A stretch of 64,000 bases of DNA from Bradyrhizobium oropedii (GCF_020889685.1 NZ_JACMYO010000004.1:1-64000), one strand, 5' to 3'; counted from the first letter of the stretch, positions 54,208-63,414 are shown. Numbers and translations are program-made. The notes: a model not told the origin generated them from the letters alone.

Positions 54208-54316
54208 TTTTCCCGCTGCGAACAATCGCACGCGCCCTTCCGAATTAACTCACCCCTATTTCGCGTTAGTGCTAGCGTGGTACCCCCGGCTCTTCCGGTC
54301 CAGCGGGGAGGGTTCC

Positions 54317-54532
54317 ATGTCACGCTTCGTCGTTCATTTCATGAAGGACGTGCTTGGCGGCAATGGCCGCCAGCGCGAGGTCTGTCAGGGCGCGCTCGAG
54401 ATCGACGCCTTGAGCGAAGGCCAGGCCAGCGAGATGGCCAAGGCCAAATTCTGCCAGGAGCAATCGCTGTGCGACTGGTCACTGCATGCCGACCGCATCC
54501 GGATCGAGGCGGCCGACTTGCACGTGAGCTGA
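54317..54532 (+). CDS. Conserved-type hypothetical small protein
   Basis: A 71-residue protein, MSRFVVHFMKDVLGGNGRQR, after GGGGAGGG at a good distance. The frame extends upstream, but that part falls in repeat and non-coding DNA. It has a compact alpha/beta look (FVVHF strand, then EGQASEMAKAKFCQ helix and a final IRIEAADL strand). Two cysteines are present. I do not know the family. It converges on ilvD with 22 bases between them. Confidence 0.65.
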   Translation: MSRFVVHFMKDVLGGNGRQREVCQGALEIDALSEGQASEMAKAKFCQEQSLCDWSLHADRIRIEAADLHVS

Positions 54533-54554
54533 CGCCTCCGCGCGCCGCGCGGTT

Positions 54555-56399
54555 CTACTCCGGCAGGATGCGCACCGCACCCTTCGCCGCGCTGCTCGCG
54601 AACGCCGCATAGGCCTTCAGCGCAGTCGAGACGGCGCGCTTGCGCGGCGCCGCCGGCTTCCACGCCGCATTGCCCTTGGCTTCCATCGCAGCGCGACGGC
54701 GCGTGAGTTCTGCATCGTCGACCCTAAGGTTGACCTTGCGGTTCGGAATGTCGAACTCGATGATGTCGCCTTCCTCGACCAGGCCGATCAGGCCGCCTTC
54801 GGCGGCTTCCGGCGAGACGTGGCCGATCGACAGGCCGGACGATCCGCCGGAGAAGCGGCCGTCGGTGATCAGCGCGCAGGCCTTTCCGAGCCCCTTCGAC
54901 TTCAGATAGCTGGTCGGATAGAGCATCTCCTGCATGCCCGGGCCGCCGCGCGGACCTTCGTAGCGGATCAGCACGACATCGCCGGCCTTGACCTTGTTGC
55001 CGAGAATGGCATCGACCGAGGCGTCCTGGCTCTCGAAGATGCGGGCGGGACCTGAGAACTTCAAAATGCTCTGATCGACGCCGGCGGTCTTCACGATGCA
55101 GCCGTCTTCCGCAAGATTGCCGAACAGCACGGCGAGACCGCCATCCTTGGAATAGGCATGCTCGGCGTTGCGGATCACGCCCGTTTCGCGGTCGAGATCG
55201 ACCTCGTCGAAGCGGCGGTCCTGGCTGAAGGCTTCCTGGGTCGGCACGTTGCCCGGCGCGGCGCAGTAGAAGTTGCGCACCTTGTCGCTCGTGGTCCGCA
55301 CCACGTCCCAGCGGTTCAGCGCGTCGTTCAATGTCGCGGCGTGTACGGTCGGGCCGTCGGTCGTGAGCAGCTTGGCGCGGTCGAGCTCGCCGAGGATCGC
55401 CATGATGCCGCCGGCATGATGCACGTCCTCCATGTGGACGTCCGGCACCGAGGGCGCGACCTTGCAGAGCACCGGCACCTTGCGGGAGAGACGGTCGATG
55501 TCGGTCATCGTGAACGGCACCTCGCCCTCGCGCGCGGCGGCGAGCAGATGCAGCACGGTGTTGGTCGAGCCGCCCATCGCGATGTCGAGCGTCATCGCGT
55601 TCTCGAACGACTTGAAGTTCGCGATGTTGCGCGGCAGCACCTTGGCGTCGTCCTGCTCGTAATAGCGGCGGGCGAGGTCGACGATCAGATGGCCGGCCTC
55701 GACGAACAGGCTCTTGCGGTCGGCATGGGTCGCCAGCACCGAGCCGTTGCCGGGCAGCGCGAGGCCGAGCGCCTCGGTCAGGCAGTTCATCGAATTCGCG
55801 GTGAACATGCCGGAGCAGGAACCGCAGGTCGGGCAGGCCGAGCGCTCGATCACCTCGACCTCTTCGTCCGAGACGTTGGAATCGGCTGCCGCAACCATCG
55901 CGTCGATCAGGTCGACGGCGCGCTTCTTGCCCTTGAGCAGGACCTTGCCCGATTCCATCGGGCCGCCCGAGACGAACACGGTCGGGATGTTGAGGCGCAG
56001 CGTCGCCATCAGCATGCCGGGCGTGATCTTGTCGCAGTTGGAGATGCAGACCATCGCGTCGGCGCAATGCGCATTGACCATGTATTCGACGCTGTCGGCG
56101 ATCAGCTCGCGCGAGGGCAGGCTGTAGAGCATGCCGTCATGGCCCATCGCGATGCCGTCATCGACCGCTATGGTGTTGAACTCTTTTGCCACCCCGCCGG
56201 CCTTCTCGATTTCCCGCGCCACCAGCTGGCCGAGGTTTTGGAGATGCACATGCCCGGGCACGAACTGGGTGAAGGAATTGACCACCGCGATGATCGGCTT
56301 GCCGAAATCCTCGTTCTTCATGCCGGTGGCGCGCCAGAGGCCGCGTGCACCCGCCATGTTGCGGCCGTGGGTGGTGGTGCGGGAGCGATAGGCGGGCAT
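54555..56399 (-). CDS. ilvD: Dihydroxy-acid dehydratase
   Basis: Catalyses the third step of valine and isoleucine synthesis, dehydrating 2,3-dihydroxy acids to 2-oxo acids. The start [20 protein letters not shown] at 56399 is the conserved N-terminus; eight extra upstream residues are unlikely. The 614 residues include the Fe-S cysteines in [10 protein letters not shown] and [18 protein letters not shown]. The length matches the E. coli type (about 616). It ends with a short Ala/Arg-rich tail. It is transcribed on the same strand as the MBL and ABC genes upstream, about 200 bp apart, with a repeat-like segment between. Confidence 0.95.
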   Translation of the reverse strand: MPAYRSRTTTHGRNMAGARGLWRATGMKNEDFGKPIIAVVNSFTQFVPGHVHLQNLGQLVAREIEKAGGVAKEFNTIAVDDGIAMGHDGMLYSLPSRELIADSVEYMVNAHCADAMVCISNCDKITPGMLMATLRLNIPTVFVSGGPMESGKVLLKGKKRAVDLIDAMVAAADSNVSDEEVEVIERSACPTCGSCSGMFTANSMNCLTEALGLALPGNGSVLATHADRKSLFVEAGHLIVDLARRYYEQDDAKVLPRNIANFKSFENAMTLDIAMGGSTNTVLHLLAAAREGEVPFTMTDIDRLSRKVPVLCKVAPSVPDVHMEDVHHAGGIMAILGELDRAKLLTTDGPTVHAATLNDALNRWDVVRTTSDKVRNFYCAAPGNVPTQEAFSQDRRFDEVDLDRETGVIRNAEHAYSKDGGLAVLFGNLAEDGCIVKTAGVDQSILKFSGPARIFESQDASVDAILGNKVKAGDVVLIRYEGPRGGPGMQEMLYPTSYLKSKGLGKACALITDGRFSGGSSGLSIGHVSPEAAEGGLIGLVEEGDIIEFDIPNRKVNLRVDDAELTRRRAAMEAKGNAAWKPAAPRKRAVSTALKAYAAFASSAAKGAVRILPE

Positions 56400-56534
56400 C
56401 GTAAATCCTTGGGCTATGGCCATTTTTTAGGGGAGATGGCAGCCCTTATGCCCGCCCGCAGCAGCCGATTCAAGCGCGGAACCGCATGGCTGAACCCCGC
56501 TACGCGATCCCGATCTCGGGAGTTTCCGGAGGGC

Positions 56535-56601
56535 CTGTCCGCGTGCTCCCTTTACCTCTCCCGCTTGCGGAGGAGGGAGCTCAGCTTGCTCGTGGCGGAT
56601 G
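56535..56601. repeat. Short palindromic repeat after the MBL gene
   Basis: CGTGCTCCCTTTACCTCTCC is followed by CGCTTGCGGAGGAGGGAGC. The arms GCTCCC and GGGAGC, with an inner CTCTCCCGCTTGCGGAGGAG, form a hairpin right after the MBL stop, in the style of rhizobial repeats. It could end transcription. Confidence 0.55.
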
Positions 56602-57495
56602 CTATGCCTCGAACCTGAACCTGAAGGCCTCGCCATGCCTGACCACGCGGCCTGCGGTCGGGGCGGGGAAGTGCCCGGTCAGCAGATAGCTCGGCGTATC
56701 CGCCAATTCCTCCAGCAGCGTCACGCGGGTGGCGAGCGCCGCCGCGGGATCGGCGTCGGCGGCATTCGACAGCCACGGCTCCGCGCACTGGATCGGATGA
56801 TGGATCACGTCGCCTGACATCACGGCATGGTCGCCACGGCCGTTGAGGTGGATCTGCATGTTGCCGGCGGTGTGGCCCGGCGCCGGCGCAAAGCGCAGGC
56901 CCGCGTCGCGGTCGTCGAACAGCAGGTGATCGGTCTCGACGAATTCGGCCTGGCCGGCCGCGACGACCGGCAGCACCGAATCCTCGAACGAGCCGTGATT
57001 GACCGGCGTCGGCGGGTTCGCCCGGTGCGCGGCCTCCCAGTGCCGGAACTCGGCGCGTCCCATCAGATAGCGCGCCTTCGGAAAGGTCGGCACCCAGCGC
57101 CCGTTGATCAGCCGCGTGTTCCAGCCGACATGGTCGACATGCAGATGCGTGCACATCACGAAGTCGACCTGTTCGGGCCGCACACCGAGCGCGGCCATGT
57201 TTTCCAGATAGGGCTGGTTGAGATTGTTCCAGGCCGGCACGCGCGGACGTGGCTTGTGATTGCCGCAGCAGGTGTCGACGACGGCGGTCCAGCGCGGCGT
57301 CCGCACCAGATAGGAATGGTGGCTCAGGATGAAGCGGTCGGTCTCCGGCTCGATATAGCGGTGATCGAGCCAGCTTCGGTTCGCGGCGATCACCTCGTCG
57401 GTGACATTGGCGAACAGCCATGTCTTGTCGAAGGCAAGCGAGGGGATCTCGACCAGCCGGTCGATCCGCATGCTGCCGATCGTGATCTGGCGCAT
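56602..57495 (-). CDS. Metallo-beta-lactamase-fold hydrolase
   Basis: A 297-residue hydrolase with the two-zinc motif THLHVDHVG (about residues 116-124), a later histidine in PGHTAGNMQIH, the aspartate in SGDVIHHP, and a final histidine in LLTGHFPAP. No signal peptide is present. The family includes lactonases and other esterases. It lies seven bases after the ABC binding protein gene, so the two are co-transcribed and the substrate may be the imported compound. Confidence 0.87.
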   Translation of the reverse strand: MRQITIGSMRIDRLVEIPSLAFDKTWLFANVTDEVIAANRSWLDHRYIEPETDRFILSHHSYLVRTPRWTAVVDTCCGNHKPRPRVPAWNNLNQPYLENMAALGVRPEQVDFVMCTHLHVDHVGWNTRLINGRWVPTFPKARYLMGRAEFRHWEAAHRANPPTPVNHGSFEDSVLPVVAAGQAEFVETDHLLFDDRDAGLRFAPAPGHTAGNMQIHLNGRGDHAVMSGDVIHHPIQCAEPWLSNAADADPAAALATRVTLLEELADTPSYLLTGHFPAPTAGRVVRHGEAFRFRFEA

Positions 57496-57502
57496 GCGGT
57501 GC

Positions 57503-58714
57503 TCAGTTCTTGATGAGGTCGCCGAACGGTACCCAGCGCGTGCCGTCGTAGCGGATCAGTTGCAGGCTGGTCATCGGCGTATACCGCTCCGGCGAATTGC
57601 TGACCGCGGTGCCGTTGATCAGCATCGGCAGATGCAGATCCCTGATGCTGGTCGCCTGCTTCATCACATTGGCGCGGGTAAGGTCGTTGCCGGCGGCCTT
57701 CAGCACCGCGACCAGCGTCTGCGCGATGGTGTAGCCGTAGACATTCAGCCAGTCGCTCTTGTTGGCGTCGGGCAGATACTTGTCCATGAAGGCGACCCAT
57801 TCCTTGTAGCCGGCGTCGTCCTTCAGCGCCGGATCGGTCGAGTCCTTCAGGTACTGGCTCGAGATCACGCCAGTGGAATTGTCCTTTCCGGCGGGTTCGA
57901 GCACGCCGCTGATCGAGGCCGAGACATTGGAGATGATGGTAGTCGGCTTCCACCCGATCTCGCCGATCTTGCGGATCGCCTGCGCCGCGAATTTCGGCGT
58001 CGCCGCGACCAGCACCACGTCGGCGCCGCTGCTCTTGAGCAGCAGGATCTGCGTATCGACGGTGGGAGCGGTGGTCTCGTAGGCCGCCCGCGCCACGATG
58101 GCCTCGGTGCTGCCGAGGCCTTCGTCCAGCGCTTTTAGATAATCCTTGCCGAGGTCATCGTTCTGATAGAGCACACCGACCTTGGCGTTCGGGTGGCTCG
58201 CCTTGATGTATTTGGCGTAGGCGATTGCCTCGTCGCGATAGGTCGGTTGCCAGCCCACGGTCCACGGAAAATTCTTCGGGTCGTCCCACTTCGCCGCGCC
58301 CGAGCCGAGGAAGAGCTGCGGCACCTTCCTGTCGTTGAGATATTTGTGCACGGCGCTGTTGGTCGGCGTGCCGACGCCGCCGAAGATCAACAGCACCTCG
58401 TCGCTCTCGACCAGGCGGCGCGTCTGCTCCACCGTTTTGGGCGGGCTGTAGGCGTCGTCGGCGATCATCATCTGGATACGCCGGCCGTTGATGCCGCCCT
58501 CGTCATTCACCTTGCGGAAATAGGCCTCCGCCGATTTCGCGATTTGCGCGAAGGCCGAGACGGGGCCGGACAGCGGCGCGGTGGTTCCGATCTTGATCGT
58601 CTTGTCGTCGGCGCCTGAGTCATATTTCGGGCTTTCGGCTTGTACGGCGCCGGCGGCGATCAGCGGCAGCAGCAAGAGGGCCGCGCGCAAATGAGAGCGG
58701 ACGAAGCACGCCAT
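57503..58714 (-). CDS. ABC transporter substrate-binding protein, branched-chain amino acid type
   Basis: A periplasmic LivK-like binding protein of 403 residues, starting MACFVRSHLRAALLLLPLIA with signal cleavage near VQAES. The mature domain begins with KIGTTAPLSGPVSAFAQIAKS and shows the usual two-lobe type I fold (MIADDAYSPPKTVEQTRRLVE). Many rhizobial members bind aromatic or carboxylic acids rather than amino acids. No permease or ATPase genes are next to it in this window. Its promoter shares the double palindrome with the divergent TetR gene. Confidence 0.88.
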   Translation of the reverse strand: MACFVRSHLRAALLLLPLIAAGAVQAESPKYDSGADDKTIKIGTTAPLSGPVSAFAQIAKSAEAYFRKVNDEGGINGRRIQMMIADDAYSPPKTVEQTRRLVESDEVLLIFGGVGTPTNSAVHKYLNDRKVPQLFLGSGAAKWDDPKNFPWTVGWQPTYRDEAIAYAKYIKASHPNAKVGVLYQNDDLGKDYLKALDEGLGSTEAIVARAAYETTAPTVDTQILLLKSSGADVVLVAATPKFAAQAIRKIGEIGWKPTTIISNVSASISGVLEPAGKDNSTGVISSQYLKDSTDPALKDDAGYKEWVAFMDKYLPDANKSDWLNVYGYTIAQTLVAVLKAAGNDLTRANVMKQATSIRDLHLPMLINGTAVSNSPERYTPMTSLQLIRYDGTRWVPFGDLIKN

Positions 58715-58809
58715 GACGGAATCTCCCCAGATTGCTCCCCGCCTCTTCGGGCGGAGTTGAAACGCGAATACTTCGCCCGCCGCTTGCGGGCCGGACCGCC
58801 GCCGTGCAG

Positions 58810-58825
58810 ACGAACGATCGTTCGT
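58810..58825. promoter_or_regulatory. TetR operator A in the divergent promoter
   Basis: ACGAACGATCGTTCGT is a perfect 16-base palindrome located 96 bases before the ABC gene start. The centre is 27 bases from that of the second palindrome, within the range where two TetR dimers can bind side by side. Confidence 0.85.
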
Positions 58826-58830
58826 ACGGT

Positions 58831-58858
58831 TGACTAGCGAACGATCGTTCGTTAGTCA
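58831..58858. promoter_or_regulatory. TetR operator B in the divergent promoter
   Basis: The core CGAACGATCGTTCG lies inside a 28-base near-perfect palindrome with outer arms TGACTA and TAGTCA; the only asymmetry is one base pair either side of the core. It ends eight bases before the TetR ATG, so it would block transcription of tetR and perhaps of the ABC gene. Confidence 0.88.
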
Positions 58859-58865
58859 AGGCGCC

Positions 58866-59567
58866 ATGGCGGCTTCCACATCCAGCGCGGCCGACGCGGT
58901 CGTGACCTCTACCCGCGAGCGCATCCTCAGCGAGGCGCTCAGTCTGTTCGCGCAAAGCGGCTATGGTGGCGCGTCGATGCGCGAGCTTGCGCGCCGCGTC
59001 GGCATCCGCGAGAGCAGCCTCTACAATCATTTTCCGGGCAAGGCCGCGATCCTCGAAGCGATCGTCAGCGAGCACGGTCCGGCGAGTTCGGCCGACCGGC
59101 TTGAGGCGCCGCGCTACCGGCAGCTCGCGCAGCAGCCGGCGGCGTTCTGCCGCCAGTTCGCGCTTGACCTCGTCGAACAATGGTCGGATCCGCGCGAGCA
59201 TCAGTTCCAGAAGGTCATCACCGCCGAACGCAACCGTGTGCCCGGCATCCGCGCCAAGTTCGCCGACCACTTCTATGCGCGCGAACAGAATCTGATGACG
59301 GACTACTTCCGCGGCTTTGCGCTCGCCGGACTGATCACGACTACAGACCCGCGCGAGGCGGCGCGGCTGTTCGCCGCCGGCCTGATCTATGTCAGGCTCG
59401 AACATTATGTGATGGGCGCACAGGCCTCGCCGCGACCGAAGGTGATCGAGGCGATCGACCGCTATCTCGCATTCTTCCTGTCGCTGATTGCGGCAAAGGA
59501 CGCAGACATCTCGGACAAGAAGCAACGAAAAAAGGGAGAGACGCGTGGCAAGGCTGCCTCTGATTGA
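58866..59567 (+). CDS. TetR-family regulator
   Basis: A regulator of 233 residues. I chose ATG 58866 (MAASTSSAADAVVTSTRERI) because the frame's earlier start at 58830 lies inside operator B. The HTH is near residues 22-65 (SLFAQSGYGGASMRELARRVGIRESSLYNHF), followed by a large C-terminal domain. It overlaps the next gene by 23 bases. Two palindromes in its promoter predict autorepression plus control of the divergent ABC gene. Confidence 0.88.
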   Translation: MAASTSSAADAVVTSTRERILSEALSLFAQSGYGGASMRELARRVGIRESSLYNHFPGKAAILEAIVSEHGPASSADRLEAPRYRQLAQQPAAFCRQFALDLVEQWSDPREHQFQKVITAERNRVPGIRAKFADHFYAREQNLMTDYFRGFALAGLITTTDPREAARLFAAGLIYVRLEHYVMGAQASPRPKVIEAIDRYLAFFLSLIAAKDADISDKKQRKKGETRGKAASD

Positions 59568-60102
59568 TCCGGACACCACGAGCGGCGATATCCGCGCCGC
59601 GTTCGACCGCATGCCGGTCAAGCTCAACATCTTCCGCATGATGGCCCATGCCGAGGCCAATGCGATGCCGCTGATGCGGCTCGGCAACTCGATCCTGCAC
59701 ATGCAGAAGCTGTCGGCGGTCAACCGCGAGCTTCTGATTCTGCAGGCCGCGCAGCTCGAGGGCGGCGCCTATGAATGGCGGCAGCACGTGCCGATCGCGC
59801 TCGGCGTCGGCGTTGCGCAAGCGCAGATCGATGCCGTCGAGCGCGGCAATTACGATGATCCCTCGCTCAACGCCGCCGAGCGCGCACTGCTCGGATTCGG
59901 CCGCGAGGTGGTCGAGAAGGTCCGCGTCGGCGATGCCGTCTTCGCAGGGGTGCGCGAGCATTTCAGCGATCAGGAGATCGTCGAGGCGATCGTCACGCTC
60001 GGCTTCTACATGATGATGGCGCGGCTGACGGAAGCGACCGAGACCGATCTCGATCCGGCCGCCGGCATGGTCGTGTACGAGGCCAGCAAGAAGCGGGGTT
60101 GA
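59545..60102 (+). CDS. Carboxymuconolactone decarboxylase family (AhpD-like) protein
   Basis: A 185-residue helical protein starting at GTG 59545 (VARLPLIDPDTTSG) after AAGGGAGAG, overlapping the TetR 3' end. It has the CMD core (LNIFRMMAHAEAN...LSAVNRELLILQAAQ) and conserved EWRQHVPIALGVGV; the AhpD CxxC redox pair is missing. Members that lack it may act as lactone decarboxylases or structural helpers. It sits between TetR and an SDR gene, four bases before the latter. Confidence 0.85.
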   Translation: MARLPLIDPDTTSGDIRAAFDRMPVKLNIFRMMAHAEANAMPLMRLGNSILHMQKLSAVNRELLILQAAQLEGGAYEWRQHVPIALGVGVAQAQIDAVERGNYDDPSLNAAERALLGFGREVVEKVRVGDAVFAGVREHFSDQEIVEAIVTLGFYMMMARLTEATETDLDPAAGMVVYEASKKRG

Positions 60103-60106
60103 TGGG

Positions 60107-60970
60107 ATGTCGGAGACTCCGCAAGGGACCTCGCAAGACACGAAGCCTGACCGCCATGTCCGTCCGCTGAGCGCGGAGTCCTCAGGCACCGCGCCGGGCA
60201 GGGGCCGTCTCAACGGCCGCCGCATCCTTGTGGTCGGCGGCGGCCAGCGCGTGTTCGATGCCGCGACCGATCCGGTCGGCAACGGCCGCGCGATGAGCCT
60301 GCTGTTCGCCCGCGAGGGGGCGCATGTCGCGGTTGCCGACCTCAACCGCGGCTCCGCCGAGGACACGGTCGCGCGCATCGCGGCTGACGGCGGCCGCGGT
60401 TTCGCGATTGCCGCCGACGTCACCCGAGAGGCCGATGTCATCAGAATGATTGATGAAGCTCATCACGCCATGGGCGGGCTCGACGGCATGGTGCTGAACA
60501 TCGGCACCTTCGGCAAGACCGGGCTCGACAATGTCAGCGCCGAGGAGTGGAACAGGATCTACGACGTCAACGTCCGCGGGCCGATGCTGTGCTGCCGCGC
60601 GGCGTTGCCGAAATTCGAAGACGGCGGCTCGATCGTCTTCATCTCCTCGATCGCGGCGCTGAAGGCGGGATCGCAGATGGCGGTCTATGATTCATCCAAG
60701 GCGGCGCTCGGCGGCCTGATGCGCAACATCGCGCATACCGGCGCGCGGCGCGGCATTCGCGCCAACCTGGTCTATCCCGGGCTGGTCGACACCCCGAACG
60801 GCCGCGAGGCCGGTGCGGGCCGGCCGTCGCGCGGCAAAAGCCATGTTCCGTTCGGCCGCCAGGCGACGGCGTGGGAGATCGCCTATGCGGTGCTGTTCTT
60901 CATGTCGGATGAGAGCGTCTACGTCACCGCGCAGACGCTGGCGGTAGATAGCGGCCTGAGCGGGATGTGA
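60107..60970 (+). CDS. Short-chain dehydrogenase/reductase with an extended cofactor loop
   Basis: A 287-residue SDR of the FabG-like type. The active-site pair appears as YDSSK (about residue 195) with the serine in FISSIAAL, and the NIG motif is LNIGTFG. The cofactor loop is unusual: GGGQRVFDAATDPVGNGRA with about eight extra residues between the glycines, compared with TGxxxGIG. About 35 residues precede the Rossmann domain. It is the third gene of the TetR operon, so an oxidation or reduction step of an imported substrate is likely. Confidence 0.87.
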   Translation: MSETPQGTSQDTKPDRHVRPLSAESSGTAPGRGRLNGRRILVVGGGQRVFDAATDPVGNGRAMSLLFAREGAHVAVADLNRGSAEDTVARIAADGGRGFAIAADVTREADVIRMIDEAHHAMGGLDGMVLNIGTFGKTGLDNVSAEEWNRIYDVNVRGPMLCCRAALPKFEDGGSIVFISSIAALKAGSQMAVYDSSKAALGGLMRNIAHTGARRGIRANLVYPGLVDTPNGREAGAGRPSRGKSHVPFGRQATAWEIAYAVLFFMSDESVYVTAQTLAVDSGLSGM

Positions 60971-60989
60971 GCGGCGCGGCGCAAGCAGG

Positions 60990-61210
60990 TCGAATAGCGA
61001 CGGTGCGCTCCCTCGCCCCGTTCTTACGGGGTCGAGACAAGCGAAGCTTGCTCTTAGAGGGTTGGGGTGAGGGGCTGTTTCCCCGCATACGGTGACAGCT
61101 GGAATCGCGGAAGCTCCCCCTCACCCGAAACGCATCTGACGATGCGTTTCGACCTCTCCCCGCAGGCGGGGCGAGGTGAAGTGGAGTCCGCTGCTCGCAT
61201 CGGAGCAAAA
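60990..61210. repeat. Composite rhizobial intergenic repeat
   Basis: It contains CGCCCCGTTCTTACGGGG, a GGGTTGGGGTGAGGGG block and its inverse CCCCCTCACCC, ACGCATCTGACGATGCGT, and CTCTCCCCGCAGGCGGGGCG, each able to fold. The arrangement is typical of Bradyrhizobium intergenic repeats between converging genes, here SDR and LysR. It fills the 256-base gap; no gene is seen. Confidence 0.7.
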
Positions 61211-61226
61211 TTGACTGGTCGCTCCG

Positions 61227-62222
61227 CTATTCCGCAGCGAGGCTGGTCGGGACGGGGATGCCAACCTTGGGGCGCGTCTTCGCGGCGCGGCGGTTCTTCT
61301 TGCTGAAGCGGCTGCCCGCCAGCAACGCTGCGGCGGCGCGCAACTGCTCGCGCAGCCATTGATTGGTGGTGTCGCCCTCGGCGGTGGCGTGCCAGTAGAG
61401 ATAATTGACGTGCGGGCTGATCGGGAACGGGCAGGGGAAGCACTGCAACAACCCGGGGTCCTCCAGCACCGAGGCGGCGCTCTCCGACGCCGTCAGCAGC
61501 ATGTTGCTGCGGCTCACCACATGGCAGGCGGTCGCGAAATTCTGGCAGGTCAGGCGCACGGTGCGGGTCAGGCCGAGGCGCTGGAGCTGGAAGTCCTCGA
61601 ATGACACGCCGCTGCGCCGCGATGTCACGCAGACATGCTCCATGCGCAGATAGGCCTTCTTGTCGAGCCGGGTGCCGAGCTCGGGATGACCGCGCCGGGC
61701 GAACACCGCGATATGCTCGGTCAGGATCTGCTCGCGCCGCACCTCGGTCGAGAGCGGCAGCAGCGTATCGATCGCGACATCCAGCGTGCCGGCGGCAAGC
61801 TCACGCTCCAGATTGTTGCGCTCGCTGCGCACGGTGGCGATCTCGACCAGCGGCGCGACGGCGCTGATCCGGTTGATCAGCGCGCTCAGCATCGGCGCCT
61901 CGAGATTGTTGCGCAGGCCGATCACGAACCGCTTCGGCGTTCTGGCCGGATCGAAGCGGTTGGTATGGGTCAGCGTCGTCTCGAGGCCATTGAGGGCCTG
62001 GCGCACGGTCGTGATGATCTGGCGCGCCAGCGGGGTCGGCGTCATCACGTGATGGCGGCGCACGAACAGCGGATCGTCGAACATCGCGCGCAGCCGGCCC
62101 AGCGCATGGCTCACCGCGGGCTGTGTCAGATTGAGGCGGAAACAGGCGCGGCTGACGCCGCCCTCGGTGTAGATCGCGTCGAACACCACGAACAGGTTCA
62201 GATCGACGTCGCGTACATGCAT
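61227..62222 (-). CDS. LysR-family regulator, NodD-like N-terminus
   Basis: A 331-residue LysR regulator starting MHVRDVDLNLFVVFDAIYTE. The HTH (about residues 7-66) has the motif RLNLTQPAVSHALGRLRAMFDDPLF. The rest is a co-inducer domain, followed by an Arg/Lys-rich tail of about 25 residues. It is divergent from the ABC permease gene with a palindrome in the promoter, so it probably controls the ABC system. The inducer is unknown. Confidence 0.88.
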   Translation of the reverse strand: MHVRDVDLNLFVVFDAIYTEGGVSRACFRLNLTQPAVSHALGRLRAMFDDPLFVRRHHVMTPTPLARQIITTVRQALNGLETTLTHTNRFDPARTPKRFVIGLRNNLEAPMLSALINRISAVAPLVEIATVRSERNNLERELAAGTLDVAIDTLLPLSTEVRREQILTEHIAVFARRGHPELGTRLDKKAYLRMEHVCVTSRRSGVSFEDFQLQRLGLTRTVRLTCQNFATACHVVSRSNMLLTASESAASVLEDPGLLQCFPCPFPISPHVNYLYWHATAEGDTTNQWLREQLRAAAALLAGSRFSKKNRRAAKTRPKVGIPVPTSLAAE

Positions 62223-62242
62223 GGAAATAATCCATCCCTATC

Positions 62243-62260
62243 CGTCGAATGCATTTGACG
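62243..62260. promoter_or_regulatory. Candidate LysR operator before the ABC permease
   Basis: CGTCGAATGCATTTGACG is an inverted repeat with one mismatch pair, centred on ATGCAT, 20 bases from the LysR start and 54 from the permease start. Position and symmetry suggest the LysR binding site. Confidence 0.6.
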
Positions 62261-62313
62261 AATATGAGTTGGCACTCTTAAAGTCTCAAGCAAAATAATA
62301 CCTGGAGGAAACG

Positions 62314-63339
62314 ATGAGCGTGCAATCGCCATCGCGCGGCGTTGCTGTCCCTGCGGCATCATCTCGCTCGGGCGCAATGTTTGCAAAACCGAGCCAGGAG
62401 CAGATCGTGCTCCTGATCACGATCGCGCTTCTGGTCGTGTTCGGCCTGACGTTGAACGGCTTTGCCACCGTCTCCAATCTCCTCAACCTGTTGCGGAGTA
62501 TCTCGATCCTCGGCGTGCTCGGCCTCGGCATGGGGCTGATCGTGATCAGCCGCGGCATCGACCTCTCCGAGGTCGCGATCATGGCGGGTTCCTGGGCGAT
62601 CGCGCTGATCTACATGCAGAACGGCATGCCTGTTTTCACGGCAGTGCTGCTGGCGCTGGCAATTGCGGTGCTGATCGGCGTCGTCAACGGCGTGATGGTC
62701 GCCTTTGTCGAGGCGCCGGCGCTGTTCGTGACGCTGGCCGCCGGCTTCGTGATCTATGGCCTCGCGTTCTGGATCGCGCCGGCCTGGGTGGTCTATGCGC
62801 CGAAGGATGCGCCGGGCCTGATGTATCTCGGCGCCGGACGGTTGTTCGGCATTCCGGTTCCGATCCTGGTGTTCGCAGTCGCAGCGATCGCGATGCATTT
62901 GTTCCTGTCGCGCACCTCGATCGGCCGCTTCATCTACGCGCAGGGCGACAATCCGGAGGCCGCGCGGCTGACCGGCATCCCGCTGCGACCGCTGATCGTG
63001 CTGGAGCACGTGCTGGTTGCGTTGCTCGCCTGGATTGCAGGCCTGGTCTGGGTCGGCACCACAGGCAGCATGCAGATGGCGATCACGCAGGGCACCATGA
63101 TCTTCGACGTCGTGCTGGTCGTCGTGATCGGCGGCATCAGCCTGATCGGCGGCCGCGGCAGCGTGTTCAGCGTCGTGGTCGGCTGTATCCTGATCGGTAC
63201 GCTGCTCAACGCCTTCACCATCATGGACGTCAACAGCGAGGTGCAGAACATCGTCAAGGGCGTGGTGCTGCTGGCCGCGATCGTGCTCGACAACTGGCTG
63301 CATCCCCGCGACGAGGAGACCGCGCGGCAAGGCGACTGA
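62314..63339 (+). CDS. ABC transporter permease, ribose/sugar (RbsC-like) type
   Basis: A 341-residue integral membrane permease with about eight to ten helices starting near residue 28 (ITIALLVVFGLTL). Typical RbsC motifs are seen: GLGMGLIVISRGIDLSEVAIMAGS and the EAA-like loop (NPEAARLTGIPLRPLIVLEH). AGGAGGAAACG precedes the ATG. It is followed by a binding protein; the ATPase subunit should lie outside the window. The substrate could be a sugar, polyol or similar compound. Confidence 0.9.
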   Translation: MSVQSPSRGVAVPAASSRSGAMFAKPSQEQIVLLITIALLVVFGLTLNGFATVSNLLNLLRSISILGVLGLGMGLIVISRGIDLSEVAIMAGSWAIALIYMQNGMPVFTAVLLALAIAVLIGVVNGVMVAFVEAPALFVTLAAGFVIYGLAFWIAPAWVVYAPKDAPGLMYLGAGRLFGIPVPILVFAVAAIAMHLFLSRTSIGRFIYAQGDNPEAARLTGIPLRPLIVLEHVLVALLAWIAGLVWVGTTGSMQMAITQGTMIFDVVLVVVIGGISLIGGRGSVFSVVVGCILIGTLLNAFTIMDVNSEVQNIVKGVVLLAAIVLDNWLHPRDEETARQGD

Positions 63340-63414
63340 AAAAGGCGACTGAGCGCGTACCCTTCGCGCCAATCAATTCCAAATCAATCAAAAGAATTTC
63401 TTGTGGAGGAGACG

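Larger units (their letters stand above)
53637..54316. other. 680-base gap with repeat copy, a hairpin and a possible tiny gene
   Basis: It holds the inverted copy of the dispersed repeat (53701-53822), a small palindrome GTGCCCGACCATTCCGGGCAC (about 54063-54083) and one possible short frame (54100-54207). Long open frames crossing it lack codon bias. Nothing else is recognised. Confidence 0.5.

Noticed and set aside
60990-61210. Possible CRISPR-like or RNA element because of repeated hairpins
   Set aside because: No regular spacer-repeat spacing exists. It fits ordinary composite intergenic repeats of rhizobia.
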